Source: Roseateles toxinivorans (lineage in GTDB: Bacteria; Pseudomonadota; Gammaproteobacteria; Burkholderiales; Burkholderiaceae_C). Taken from it: a stretch of DNA of 64,000 nt. The first letter of the stretch is position 1; each line of letters starts with the position of its first letter. This document shows positions 36,642 through 44,728 of the stretch, one piece after another. Position numbers and translations under genes: made by a program. The stretch spans positions 919,510-983,509 of the forward strand of contig NZ_SNXS01000001.1 of the NCBI RefSeq assembly GCF_004362525.1. Direction: 5' to 3'. Under the pieces are notes generated by a model. The model saw only the letters and a list, made by a program, of their open reading frames with translations. It ran no database searches and was not told the origin of the DNA.

Positions 36642-38406
36642 GCGCCGGCCCGGCGCTGCAGCAACTGCCGCCGGCCGAGTCCGCTTCCGGGGCAGCGCCA
36701 ACGCTGCAGACTCCGGTCTCCGGCAGGTCGAGCTCGACTCGGTCGGCCGCCTCCAGATCGCCGGCCAGCGCCGCCGCCACCGAGCGTGCCTGCTCGAAGC
36801 CGGTGGCCATCAGAAAGGTCGGCGCGCGGCCATAGCTCTTCACGCCCAGCGTGTAGAAGCCCGGCTCGGGATGCGACAGCTCGCGGTGGCCATGCGGGCG
36901 CACCGTGCCGCAGCTGTGCAGGTTCGGGTCGATCAGCGGCCCCAGGGCCTCGTTCGACTCCAGCCAGGGGTCCAGCTTCAGCCGCAGCTCGCTCGTGAGG
37001 CTGAGGTCGGGGCGCTGGCCGGTGGCGCTGACGATTTCATCGATGCCGGGCACGCGCACCGGTTGCCCCTGCGCATCGATGCCTTCCACAGTGATGGCCC
37101 CGTTCTCACGCTTCAGGGCGGTGATGCGAAGGCCGCTGAAAAACTCCAGCGCACCACTGTCTCTCAGGGCCTTCAGCTGGCTGCCCAGGCGGCCACGGGC
37201 CGGCAGGGCATCGGCGTCACCGCCGCCGAACACGCGCGCCAGCGTTGGCGTGCGCACGGCCCAGGCCAGGCGCGACCTGGGCTCGGCGGTGGCCAGGTCC
37301 GCCAGGGCCAGCAAGGCATTGGCGGCGGAATGCCCTGCCCCGACGACCAAGGTGCGCTTGCCGGCATAACGCTCGCGCAGCGGGCCGCTGACGTCGGGAA
37401 TGCCGTAGAAGATCGCGTCGGCCAGCTCTCGCTCGCCGAGGGCCGGCAGCCCGTTGCTGCCGATCGGGTTCTGCTGGCCCCAGGTGCCGGTGGCGTCGAT
37501 CACCGCCCTCGCGCGCAGCTCGACGGCCTGACCGTCGCGCTCGACCCGGATCACGAACGGCGCCTTGTCGCGGCCCACCGTTTTGACCTTGTCGAAGCCT
37601 TCGCGGCTGATGGCGATGACGCGGGTGTTCAGATGAAGGGCTGCGGTCACCTGAGGCAGCGCTGCAAAGGGCTGGAGCACCCGCTCGACGATCTCTCGGG
37701 CCAGCGGCAGTTCTTCCGCCGGTGGTGCCTGCCAGCCGGTGGGCGCCAGCATCTTGGCCATCACCGCATCCACGTCATAGCGCCAGGGGGAGAACAGACG
37801 CACATGGCCATAGTCGAGCAGGTTGCTGCCGACCGATGGACCGGCCTCCAGGATCATTGTGGTGATGCCACGCTCGAGCAAGTGCGCCGCTGCGGCCAGG
37901 CCCACCGGGCCGGCACCCAGCACGGCGACCGGCAGCTCACCGGCCCGCGGCTTCACATCGGCAATCAGGGTCAAGGACATCAGCGCAGCGCAGCTCGGGC
38001 AGGCGCCCTGGAACTCGGCAGACGCCTGCAGCGCCTTGGGCGCCAGCTCGCGCGGGCCGCGCTTGAAGCCGAACTGGGCGAAATACTCGGGCGCGGTCAC
38101 GCTCAGCAGATAGATCTGGCGAATGCCGCGCCGCCTGGCCTCGTCGAGGATCAGGCCGACCATGGCCTTGCCGACGCCTTGGCGATGCAGGCCCGGCGCC
38201 ACCGCGACCGAGCGCAGGAGCGCGATGTCGCCATAGACCTCGGCACCGGCCGTGCCGACGACCTCACTGCCGCTGAGCGCCAGAACATAGTGGTTCAGGT
38301 GTGCCTGGGCGGCATCGAGCGGCAGCTTGTTGGCAGCCAGCAGGGCGGAAATCTGAGGCCAGTCGGCAGCGCCGGCTTGGCGAATAGAGATTCGGTTCAG
38401 AGACAT
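36529..38406 (-). CDS. ArsN-like acetyltransferase fused to flavin monooxygenase, Cys-rich tail
   Basis: A 625-residue fusion. Residues 1-130 are a GNAT acetyltransferase of the ArsN2 type (VAPGLHRQGVGKAMV is the acetyl-CoA site). Residues about 155-560 are an FAD/NADPH-dependent monooxygenase: LGAGPVGLAAAAHLLERG (FAD), IDATGTW, VVGAGHSAANALLAL (NADPH), and a C-terminal ATGFEQARSVA block. Similar oxygenases (ArsO-like) occur in arsenic loci. The last 60 residues are rich in cysteine (GGSCCSAG, GGCGPKSCG, ARCCG) and may bind arsenite. ATG 38406 is chosen with AGGAA upstream; the GNAT fold begins a few residues later. It is divergent from the arsR side and has an ArsR-like dyad about 180 bp upstream. 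Enzymatic substrate is unproven. Confidence 0.8.
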   Translation of the reverse strand: MSLNRISIRQAGAADWPQISALLAANKLPLDAAQAHLNHYVLALSGSEVVGTAGAEVYGDIALLRSVAVAPGLHRQGVGKAMVGLILDEARRRGIRQIYLLSVTAPEYFAQFGFKRGPRELAPKALQASAEFQGACPSCAALMSLTLIADVKPRAGELPVAVLGAGPVGLAAAAHLLERGITTMILEAGPSVGSNLLDYGHVRLFSPWRYDVDAVMAKMLAPTGWQAPPAEELPLAREIVERVLQPFAALPQVTAALHLNTRVIAISREGFDKVKTVGRDKAPFVIRVERDGQAVELRARAVIDATGTWGQQNPIGSNGLPALGERELADAIFYGIPDVSGPLRERYAGKRTLVVGAGHSAANALLALADLATAEPRSRLAWAVRTPTLARVFGGGDADALPARGRLGSQLKALRDSGALEFFSGLRITALKRENGAITVEGIDAQGQPVRVPGIDEIVSATGQRPDLSLTSELRLKLDPWLESNEALGPLIDPNLHSCGTVRPHGHRELSHPEPGFYTLGVKSYGRAPTFLMATGFEQARSVAAALAGDLEAADRVELDLPETGVCSVGAAPEADSAGGSCCSAGPAPMVAAVQAASAVPAPAKGGCGPKSCGTAAAAPARCCG

Positions 38407-38583
38407 GATGACGATTCCTGACGTTTGGCGGCGGGCAGACGGCCTATGGCGCTGTTGCCCGCGCGCAATACCCTGGGCCGCAAGGAGCGATATGGTTGTG
38501 TATAGCACCTAAGTGTCGCAATGAAAGGGCTCTGCATCGAGCCCTTGGTGGGTGACGGATCAGGCAGCTGCCCAATCCGACAG

Positions 38584-38608
38584 TTCCATATTAGTGGAAA
38601 TATAGGAA
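38584..38608. promoter_or_regulatory. ArsR-like operator dyad A
   Basis: An AT-rich imperfect inverted repeat, TTCCATATT ... AAATATAGGAA. It shares TGGAAATATAGG exactly with the dyad at 54512-54539, upstream of the arsC-acr3-arsA genes. It lies between the monooxygenase fusion gene (minus) and the small gene at 38803 (plus). Confidence 0.6.
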
Positions 38609-38802
38609 TGATGCAAGCCAGCTGCACGTCCCGTGGGCTTGCCCTGGTGACCCGAACACCTCGCGGCCTATGCGGGCGATCTGTAGGACATCGGCGCCAT
38701 CGCAGGCGGACAGCGCGCCGACAGTCCATTCCGCCTTCGGACTATGGTCTCGGGCCGGCTCAGCGGCGATCCTTGTCACAGGAATCAATGCAGGAGCTGA
38801 TC

Positions 38803-39012
38803 ATGAGCACCGCCCATATTTTTGCTGCCAGGCACGTCGAGGTCCGCTTTCAAGCGTGCGCCGGCCCCGGCAGCTTTGTCTTCCCTTGCGATGAGCTCGG
38901 CCACGTCGATCTCGATGCACTGCCGGTGCAGGACCGGAACGACTACCTCTTTGTCCGGGCGATGGTCGGCAGGAACTTCTTTCCGCCGGCGCTTTGCTGC
39001 CCCCTGGCCTGA
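38803..39012 (+). CDS. Small hypothetical protein
   Basis: A 69-residue protein starting MSTAHIFAARHVEVRF. It has no signal peptide or membrane segment and three cysteines (one mid-protein, CC near the end). The central part, CDELGHVDLDALPVQDRNDY then FVRAMVGR, reads like a real folded protein. CAGGAG (38791-38796) precedes ATG 38803; the longer open frame from 38521 is not supported. It is followed closely by the BON lipoprotein gene. Function unknown. Confidence 0.55.
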   Translation: MSTAHIFAARHVEVRFQACAGPGSFVFPCDELGHVDLDALPVQDRNDYLFVRAMVGRNFFPPALCCPLA

Positions 39013-39050
39013 CTCCGCTTCTTCATATCACTCACCGAAAGGCAAGAACC

Positions 39051-39425
39051 ATGAATGCAATCAAGCGCATGACCCTGTTGGCCACCGCCGCAACTGCCCT
39101 GATGCTGGCCGGCTGTGATCAGCCCGTAGAGACCGCAGCCAAGGCCGGACCGAAGATTGAAGCTCCGGTTGCCAAGGTGGCGAACACCGCCGAGCAGGCC
39201 AAGATCGCTTTGGCCGACGCGGCCATCACCGCCAAGATCAAGATCGAGCTGGCCGAGGAACCCAGCCTGGCCGTTCTGCAGATCAAGGTCGACACCAAGG
39301 ATGGCCTGGTGGACCTGACCGGCACGGCGCCCGACGCGACCCTGCGCGACCGGGCCACCCGCGTGGCCGCCACCGTCAAGGGCGTGCTGAGCGTCGATAA
39401 CCATATGGTTGTGGCCAACGGCTGA
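39051..39425 (+). CDS. BON-domain lipoprotein
   Basis: A 124-residue periplasmic protein. The lipobox LMLAGC (17-22) marks Cys22 as the lipidation site, followed by a linker and a single BON domain (about 55-122: AAITAKIKIELAEEPSL, then VDTKDGLVDLTGTAPD). BON proteins such as OsmY are thought to bind envelopes or lipids and are often stress-induced. The start is supported by AAAGGCAAG upstream. It lies directly before arsR with 59 bp between, containing the arsR promoter. Confidence 0.8.
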   Translation: MNAIKRMTLLATAATALMLAGCDQPVETAAKAGPKIEAPVAKVANTAEQAKIALADAAITAKIKIELAEEPSLAVLQIKVDTKDGLVDLTGTAPDATLRDRATRVAATVKGVLSVDNHMVVANG

Positions 39426-39466
39426 TCGGCATTGGCCCTGGCGGGTCAGTTGCAGGATCAAGCTAT

Positions 39467-39490
39467 TTCCATAATAATGAAATTATGGAA
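39467..39490. promoter_or_regulatory. arsR operator overlapping its start codon
   Basis: A perfect 9-bp inverted repeat, TTCCATAAT and ATTATGGAA, separated by 6 bp. The right arm contains the arsR ATG (39485-39487). TTGCAG (39450-39455) and AATAAT (39473-39478), 17 bp apart, form a plausible promoter whose transcription start would fall at or next to the ATG. Confidence 0.7.
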
Positions 39491-39814
39491 GATGTGGATG
39501 TGATCAAAGCCTTAGCCGCACTGGCCCAGCCCTTGCGGCTGAAGGTGTTCCGGGCGCTCGTGGTTGCCGGCCCCGCCGGCATGACGCCCGGCGCCCTGCA
39601 GGAGGTGTTGGAGGTTCCGGGGGCGACCCTGTCATTCCACCTGAAGGAGCTGGCCAACTCCGGGCTAGTGACGCAGGAGCGCGCCAGCCGTAACCTGATC
39701 TACCGCGCCCACTATGCGCAGATGAACGAGTTGCTCGGCTACCTGACCGAGAACTGCTGCGGCAACAACGCCGCCTGCACACCGGCCAATACATCTGCCG
39801 CCTGCCCCTGCTGA
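39485..39814 (+). CDS. arsR: ArsR/SmtB-family arsenic repressor
   Basis: A 109-residue winged-helix repressor. The helix-turn-helix is at about residues 35-62 (TPGALQEVLEVPGATLSFHL). It lacks the CVC motif of plasmid R773 ArsR, but the C-terminal tail carries several cysteines (ENCCGNNAAC and a final CPC), as in the Acidithiobacillus-type ArsR, which senses arsenite through C-terminal Cys residues. The start codon lies in its own operator and there is no Shine-Dalgarno sequence, which suggests a leaderless transcript. It precedes arsC and arsH and likely controls them together with the two other dyads in the window. Confidence 0.85.
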   Translation: MEDVDVIKALAALAQPLRLKVFRALVVAGPAGMTPGALQEVLEVPGATLSFHLKELANSGLVTQERASRNLIYRAHYAQMNELLGYLTENCCGNNAACTPANTSAACPC

Positions 39815-39858
39815 GTTGCGTTCGCAGCCAGCACCTCATTAACTCGTCTCATTCCGTC

Positions 39859-40284
39859 ATGCCCCACCACGTCTCGATTTATCACAACCCCGCCTGTGGC
39901 ACCTCCCGCAACACCCTGGCCCTGATTCGCCACGCCGGCATCGAGCCGGAGGTGATCGAGTACCTGAAAGCGCCGCCAACCAAGGAGCGGCTGCGGCAGC
40001 TGGTGCTGGCCATGGGCCTTTCGGTGCGCGATCTGCTGCGTGAAAAGGGCACGCCCTATGCGGAGCTGCATCTGAGCGATCCGGCGCTGACGGACGAGCA
40101 ACTGCTGGACTTCATGCTGCAGCACCCGATCCTGATCAACCGCCCTATCGTGGCTACGGCGCTGGGTACGGCCCTGTGCCGGCCGTCCGAGCGTGTGCTG
40201 GAACTGCTGCCCGTGCCGAAGCTGGTCCCCTTCACCAAGGAAGATGGCGAAGTCGTCACCGACACCGGAGCCCGCCGTGCTTGA
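39859..40284 (+). CDS. arsC: Glutaredoxin-dependent arsenate reductase
   Basis: A 141-residue protein of the E. coli-type ArsC/Spx fold. [12 protein letters not shown] contains the catalytic Cys13, and the LINRPIV segment near residue 95 supplies a conserved Arg. It reduces arsenate to arsenite with glutathione and glutaredoxin. It starts 44 bp after arsR and its last codons overlap the arsH start, so the three form an operon. This is one of three arsenate reductases in the window and the only one of this fold. Confidence 0.85.
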   Translation: MPHHVSIYHNPACGTSRNTLALIRHAGIEPEVIEYLKAPPTKERLRQLVLAMGLSVRDLLREKGTPYAELHLSDPALTDEQLLDFMLQHPILINRPIVATALGTALCRPSERVLELLPVPKLVPFTKEDGEVVTDTGARRA

Positions 40285-40999
40285 GACCCCGCCCACCTTC
40301 CCCGCCCTGGACGCCGGCCTGTTCGATGTGCCGACCCAGCAGCGCCTCACCGCCGCAGCGCCCTCGCAGCACCGCCCGCGCTTCCTGATGTTGTATGGCT
40401 CGCTGCGGGCACGCTCCTACAGCCGGCTGCTGACCTTCGAGGCGGCGCGCCTGCTCGAGGCGATGGGCGGCGAGGTGAAGATCTTCGACCCAGCCGGTCT
40501 GCCCCTGCCCGATGACGCGCCCGACACCCATCCGAAGGTGCAGGAGTTGCGCCGCCTGGCCGAGTGGTCCGAAGGCATGGTGTGGTGCTCGCCCGAGCGC
40601 CATGGCGCGATGACCGGGGTGATGAAGTCGCAGATCGATTGGATACCGCTGAGCTCGGGTGCCGTCCGCCCGACCCAGGGCAAGACGCTGGCGGTGATGC
40701 AGGTGTCCGGCGGTTCTCAGTCATTCAACGCCGTCAACCAGATGCGGGTGCTGGGCCGCTGGATGCGCATGGTCACGATACCGAACCAGTCCTCGGTGGC
40801 CAAGGCCTTTCTGGAGTTCACCGAGGAGGGCCGGATGAAGCCCTCGGCCTACTACGACCGCGTGGTGGACGTGATGGAGGAGCTGTTCAAGTTCACCCTG
40901 CTGACGCGGGATGCCAGCCCCTATCTGGTGGACCGCTACAGCGAACGCAAGGAAAGCGCCGAGCAGCTGTCCAAACGGGTGAATCAGGCGGCAATCTGA
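40277..40999 (+). CDS. arsH: ArsH NADPH-dependent FMN oxidoreductase
   Basis: A 240-residue flavodoxin-like protein with the ArsH hallmarks: [18 protein letters not shown] (FMN phosphate loop, about 36-53), [20 protein letters not shown] and the [16 protein letters not shown] segment. ArsH oxidises trivalent organoarsenicals and reduces quinones or ferric iron in tests of homologues. The GTG at 40277 has GGAG 7 bp upstream and overlaps the arsC stop; an ATG at 40244 is an alternative. Confidence 0.88.
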   Translation: MLETPPTFPALDAGLFDVPTQQRLTAAAPSQHRPRFLMLYGSLRARSYSRLLTFEAARLLEAMGGEVKIFDPAGLPLPDDAPDTHPKVQELRRLAEWSEGMVWCSPERHGAMTGVMKSQIDWIPLSSGAVRPTQGKTLAVMQVSGGSQSFNAVNQMRVLGRWMRMVTIPNQSSVAKAFLEFTEEGRMKPSAYYDRVVDVMEELFKFTLLTRDASPYLVDRYSERKESAEQLSKRVNQAAI

Positions 41000-41101
41000 G
41001 ACTCGCGGGGCATGCCCCGCTTTCTTGGATCGACTGGTTGCCATTGACAACGATATGCCCGGCCGCTATGGTGCGCTCAAATAGTTGCTATACGCCACGA
41101 C

Positions 41102-41593
41102 ATGCCCACATTCCCAAACGAGAGCCACACCGGCAGCCTGCTGCGTGAGGTCGCGCGCCTGTACACCCGGGCGCAACGCGTGGTGGCCGACTGCTGCCAC
41201 ACCACGAACACCCAATGCCATCTGCTGACCGAGCTGGACCGTTCCGGCCCGGTGCCTCTGTCCGAGCTCGGCACACGGGTCAGTCTGGAGAAGAGCTGGG
41301 TGTCGCGGGCGGTGGAGGCCATGGTCGAACGCGGCCTCGTCAGCAAGGAGCCGAATCCGTCCGACGCAAGAAGCTGGCTCGTGACGCTCACCGCCGAGGG
41401 GCGGCGCACCGTCGATGAACTGAACCGGACGCTTGACGACCATGCCGGGCACCTGCTCGGCGCCTTGAGCGAGCGAGAACGCGCCGTCGTCGAGTCGTCG
41501 CTGCTGTTGTTGATGAAGGCATTGCGCGAAGACACCGCAGCCAATTGCTGCCTCCCGCCGCCGGAACGCAAAGAGTCCAGATCATGTCGTTGA
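41102..41593 (+). CDS. MarR-family regulator with Cys cluster
   Basis: A 163-residue winged-helix protein. ADCCHTTNTQCHLLTEL carries Cys31, Cys32 and Cys39, followed by the helix-turn-helix (LSELGTRVSLEKSWVSRAV, about 58-76). The TQCHLLTEL pattern resembles the MarR half of MarR-GNAT fusions found in some arsenic loci, here without the GNAT domain, so thiol or arsenic sensing by the cysteines is a reasonable guess. It overlaps the MFS gene by 10 bp and likely regulates it. Start ATG 41102 is the first ATG and has no strong ribosome-binding site. Confidence 0.7.
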   Translation: MPTFPNESHTGSLLREVARLYTRAQRVVADCCHTTNTQCHLLTELDRSGPVPLSELGTRVSLEKSWVSRAVEAMVERGLVSKEPNPSDARSWLVTLTAEGRRTVDELNRTLDDHAGHLLGALSERERAVVESSLLLLMKALREDTAANCCLPPPERKESRSCR

Positions 41594-42774
41594 ACAGCCA
41601 GGCCGACATCCCGCCCCGCCAGATCGGCACCGTCGCGGCTTTGGGCACCGCGCAGACGCTGGCCTGGGCCTCGTCCTACTACCTGCCGGCGATGCTGGCC
41701 GCGCCGATGGCGCGCGATCTGGGGGTGAGCACGCCGACGGTGTTCGCCGCCTTTTCCGCGGCGCTGATCGTCTCCGCCCTGCTCGGCCCCCGTGCTGGCA
41801 AGACCATAGACCGGCTCGGCGGGCGACCGGTGCTGATGGGCACCAGCGTGATCTTTGCCCTGGCCCTGATGGCGCTGGGCCTGGCCCAGGGTGTGGTCGG
41901 CCTGTTCGCTGCCTGGTTGCTGATGGGCGTGGCCATGGGCAGCGGTCTGTACGAGGCGGCGTTCGCGGCCCTGGTGCGGCTGTACGGCCGCGAATCGAGA
42001 AACGCGATCACCGGCATCACCTTGATCGCCGGCTTCGCCAGCACGGTCGGCTGGCCGCTGTCCACGGTGCTGGAGGCTCAGTTCGGTTGGCGCGGCACCT
42101 GTTTCACCTGGGCGGCGCTGCATCTGCTGGTGGGCCTGCCGCTGAACTGGCGGCTGCCCCGGGCGGTGGCACTGGCACCCGCTGCACCTGCGCTGGCAGG
42201 TCAGGCGCCCACGGTCGATCAGCCGGCTTCACGCAAGGCGGTGTGGCTGCTGGCCTTTGTGTTTGCCGCCACCTGGTTCACCAGCACCGCCATGGCGGCC
42301 CATCTGCCCCAGCTGCTGCAGGCCGGCGGGGCGAGTCTGGCGGCGGCGGTGGCCATCGGTGCGTTGGTGGGGCCGGCCCAGGTCGCTGGGCGGCTGCTGG
42401 AGTTCGGCTTCTTGCGCCGCGTTCACCCGCTGCTGTCGGCCCGGCTGGCGGCCTTGATGCACCCGATCGGCGCGACGCTGCTGACCCTGTTCGGCGCGCC
42501 GGTGGCGATGGTGTTCGCGTTGATGCACGGCGCCGGCAACGGCATCCTGACCATTGCCAAGGGCACCCTGCCCCTGGTGCTGTTCGGCCCGCAGGGCTAT
42601 GGCCAGCGCCAGGGCCTGATCGCCGTGCCGGCGCGCATGACCCAGGCGTTGGCGCCCTGGCTGTTCGGCGTCTGCCTCGAGCGTTGGGGGGCTCAGGCCC
42701 TGTGGTTGACCGCCGCGCTGGGTTTGGCGGCCTTCGGTGCATTGCTGCTGATGCCAAGGCCGGCGGCCCATTGA
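41584..42774 (+). CDS. MFS transporter in arsenic locus
   Basis: A 396-residue major facilitator with about 12 hydrophobic segments. The loop between helices 2 and 3, GPRAGKTIDRLGGRPV, is the MFS signature. The start (ATG 41584) lies inside the end of the MarR gene, so the two are coupled. MFS proteins such as ArsK, ArsP-unrelated permeases or ArsJ occur in arsenic loci, but this one lacks the GAPDH partner of ArsJ; I do not assign a symbol. Substrate could be an organoarsenical or another toxic compound. Confidence 0.75.
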   Translation: MSLNSQADIPPRQIGTVAALGTAQTLAWASSYYLPAMLAAPMARDLGVSTPTVFAAFSAALIVSALLGPRAGKTIDRLGGRPVLMGTSVIFALALMALGLAQGVVGLFAAWLLMGVAMGSGLYEAAFAALVRLYGRESRNAITGITLIAGFASTVGWPLSTVLEAQFGWRGTCFTWAALHLLVGLPLNWRLPRAVALAPAAPALAGQAPTVDQPASRKAVWLLAFVFAATWFTSTAMAAHLPQLLQAGGASLAAAVAIGALVGPAQVAGRLLEFGFLRRVHPLLSARLAALMHPIGATLLTLFGAPVAMVFALMHGAGNGILTIAKGTLPLVLFGPQGYGQRQGLIAVPARMTQALAPWLFGVCLERWGAQALWLTAALGLAAFGALLLMPRPAAH

Positions 42775-42830
42775 GCCGGCGGCTGTCGAACCTATGGCGA
42801 CCGGTGTTCGCTCTCGCTACCGGACCTATC

Positions 42831-42957
42831 TATAATTCCGCGCAGAGAAACCTACCCGAGAAAAAGTCCCATGCGCCATTGATGCAGCCGTTGATAAGAC
42901 GGCAAACCTCCACTGCCCCCACTGCGCGGGGGAGCTCTTTGCATCTTTGGAACATTG
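42831..42957 (+). promoter_or_regulatory. Leader of ABC-F gene with possible attenuator
   Basis: A consensus -10 hexamer TATAAT is at 42831-42836. The leader contains a very short frame ATGCGCCATTGA (42870) and a GC-rich hairpin, CCCCC ... GGGGG at about 42916-42932, followed by a T-rich GAGCTCTTT. Antibiotic-inducible ABC-F genes often have such attenuators; here it is only a suggestion. Confidence 0.35.
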
Positions 42958-44640
42958 ATGGTGACTTCCTTTCTCTCCTTGGAGGGCGTGTCCTACGTCC
43001 TGCCAAACGGCGAAACGCTTTTCTCTGATCTCAACAACACCTTTGACCAGCTTCAAACGGGTTTGGTGGGGCGCAACGGCTGCGGCAAGACCGTTCTGGC
43101 GCGGATTCTTGCAGGCCAGCTGCAGCCCTCACGTGGACATTGCCGTCGAACAGGCACGGTGCACTACCTCGCGCAGCAGATCAGCCCGCCCGCTGGCGCC
43201 ACGGTTGCGGAGCTGGCCGGCGTGCAAGGCAAATTGGATGCGCTCAGACGCATTGAGGCGGGCAGATTCACGCAGGCTGATTTCGATCTGCTCGGTGACG
43301 AATGGGACATTGGCCAGCAGCTTCGACAGAGGCTCACAGAACAGGGGCTGCAGCATCTGGATGCCGACATGTCGGCAAGTGTGCTCAGCGGCGGTGAGCT
43401 GATGCGGGTAGCCTTGATCGGCGCCCAGCTGTCAAACGCAGACTTCCTGATTCTTGACGAGCCCAGCAACCACCTTGACGAGCCAAGCCGCCTGGCCTTG
43501 ATTGCATGGCTCCAGCGCTGGCAGCGTGGACTGCTGGTGATCAGCCATGACCGGCAGCTGCTGGCTTGCATGGAACGAATTGTTGAACTGTCCTCGCTGG
43601 GCCTGCGCAGCTACGGCGGCAACTACGCGCAATTTTCGCAGGCCAAGGAACAGGAGCAGCAGAACGCGCGCTCCGAGCTTGCGCGCGCCAGACTTCATCG
43701 GCAGCGTGAACAGCAGTTCATGCGCGAGCAACGTGAGCGGCAGGAGAAACGGCAGGCACGCGGAACCCGCGATGGCAAGGAGGCGAACCAGGCAAGGTGT
43801 CTGCTCGACCGTCAGAAGGGGCGCAGCGAACAATCGATGGGGAAGCTGCGCAAGCAGCAGGCTGAAACGCAGCTCGGCTTGTCACAGTGTGTGCGCGAAG
43901 CCGCCGCACAAGTTGCCGACGATACGCAAATCCACATGCACGCGCCCCTCAACCCCGGTGTCGCTCAACGAGTCGTGGTGGAGCTGGACAAGGTAGGACT
44001 TCCCTTTGTTCCCGAGGCGACCCGGCACATCACTTTGCTCGTGACAGGACAACAGCGTATCGGCATCCTTGGGCCCAATGGCTGCGGCAAGACCTCCTTG
44101 CTCAGGGTCATCGCAGGTCAGATCGAAGCCGAGGCAGGCGCCCGCAGAGTGAGTGCTCGGCTGGCGTATCTCGACCAGGGGTTGAACCTGCTGGATGCGA
44201 CGCGCCCGGTGCTTGAACAGGCGCAAGCGGCAAATCCCACGCTGAGCGAGAGCGAGCTGCGTATGAGGCTGGCCCAACTGGGACTGGACGCCCAGAAGGT
44301 CGCTGTTCCCAGCGGATCGCTCAGCGGTGGTGAGCGGCTCAAGGCAGCGTTGGCCTGCGCTCTCTACGCAGAAGCGCGGCCGCAGTTGCTGCTACTTGAC
44401 GAACCCAGCAATCATCTGGACCTGCCATCCTTGCAGGCCCTGGAGAAGCTGCTGACCCACTATCAGGGAGCGCTGATCGTCGCGTCGCATGACCACACGT
44501 TCCTGGCCGAGATTGGACTCACTGACCTGCTGGTGGCTGGCACAGGCGGTTGGAAATTAACGTCAGTGGAACGATTGGGTACCGACCAGCTTTCGAGCCC
44601 CCAGCGGTCGCAGCAGGCAGCGGATCGAGTCGGCCGCTGA
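42958..44640 (+). CDS. ABC-F family ATPase
   Basis: A 560-residue protein with two ATP-binding domains and no membrane segments. Domain 1: Walker A GRNGCGKT, signature LSGGE, Walker B LILDEPSNHLD. Domain 2: GPNGCGKTS, LSGGERLK, LLLLDEPSNHLD. Between them a long Arg/Gln/Glu-rich coiled linker (about 225-300) corresponds to the P-site tRNA-interaction motif. ABC-F proteins work on the ribosome, either as translation factors or in antibiotic protection. The ATG is at 42958 (a TTG precedes it). GC and codon use are slightly lower than in neighbours, so transfer is possible. Confidence 0.85.
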   Translation: MVTSFLSLEGVSYVLPNGETLFSDLNNTFDQLQTGLVGRNGCGKTVLARILAGQLQPSRGHCRRTGTVHYLAQQISPPAGATVAELAGVQGKLDALRRIEAGRFTQADFDLLGDEWDIGQQLRQRLTEQGLQHLDADMSASVLSGGELMRVALIGAQLSNADFLILDEPSNHLDEPSRLALIAWLQRWQRGLLVISHDRQLLACMERIVELSSLGLRSYGGNYAQFSQAKEQEQQNARSELARARLHRQREQQFMREQRERQEKRQARGTRDGKEANQARCLLDRQKGRSEQSMGKLRKQQAETQLGLSQCVREAAAQVADDTQIHMHAPLNPGVAQRVVVELDKVGLPFVPEATRHITLLVTGQQRIGILGPNGCGKTSLLRVIAGQIEAEAGARRVSARLAYLDQGLNLLDATRPVLEQAQAANPTLSESELRMRLAQLGLDAQKVAVPSGSLSGGERLKAALACALYAEARPQLLLLDEPSNHLDLPSLQALEKLLTHYQGALIVASHDHTFLAEIGLTDLLVAGTGGWKLTSVERLGTDQLSSPQRSQQAADRVGR

Positions 44641-44728
44641 CGCTGCACCGCCGCCGCTGTGGCAGGCACAGTCGGCTGTCGTTGCAGGCCCGGATGCATT
44701 TTCTGGTGACACCGGTTAACCTGCACCC

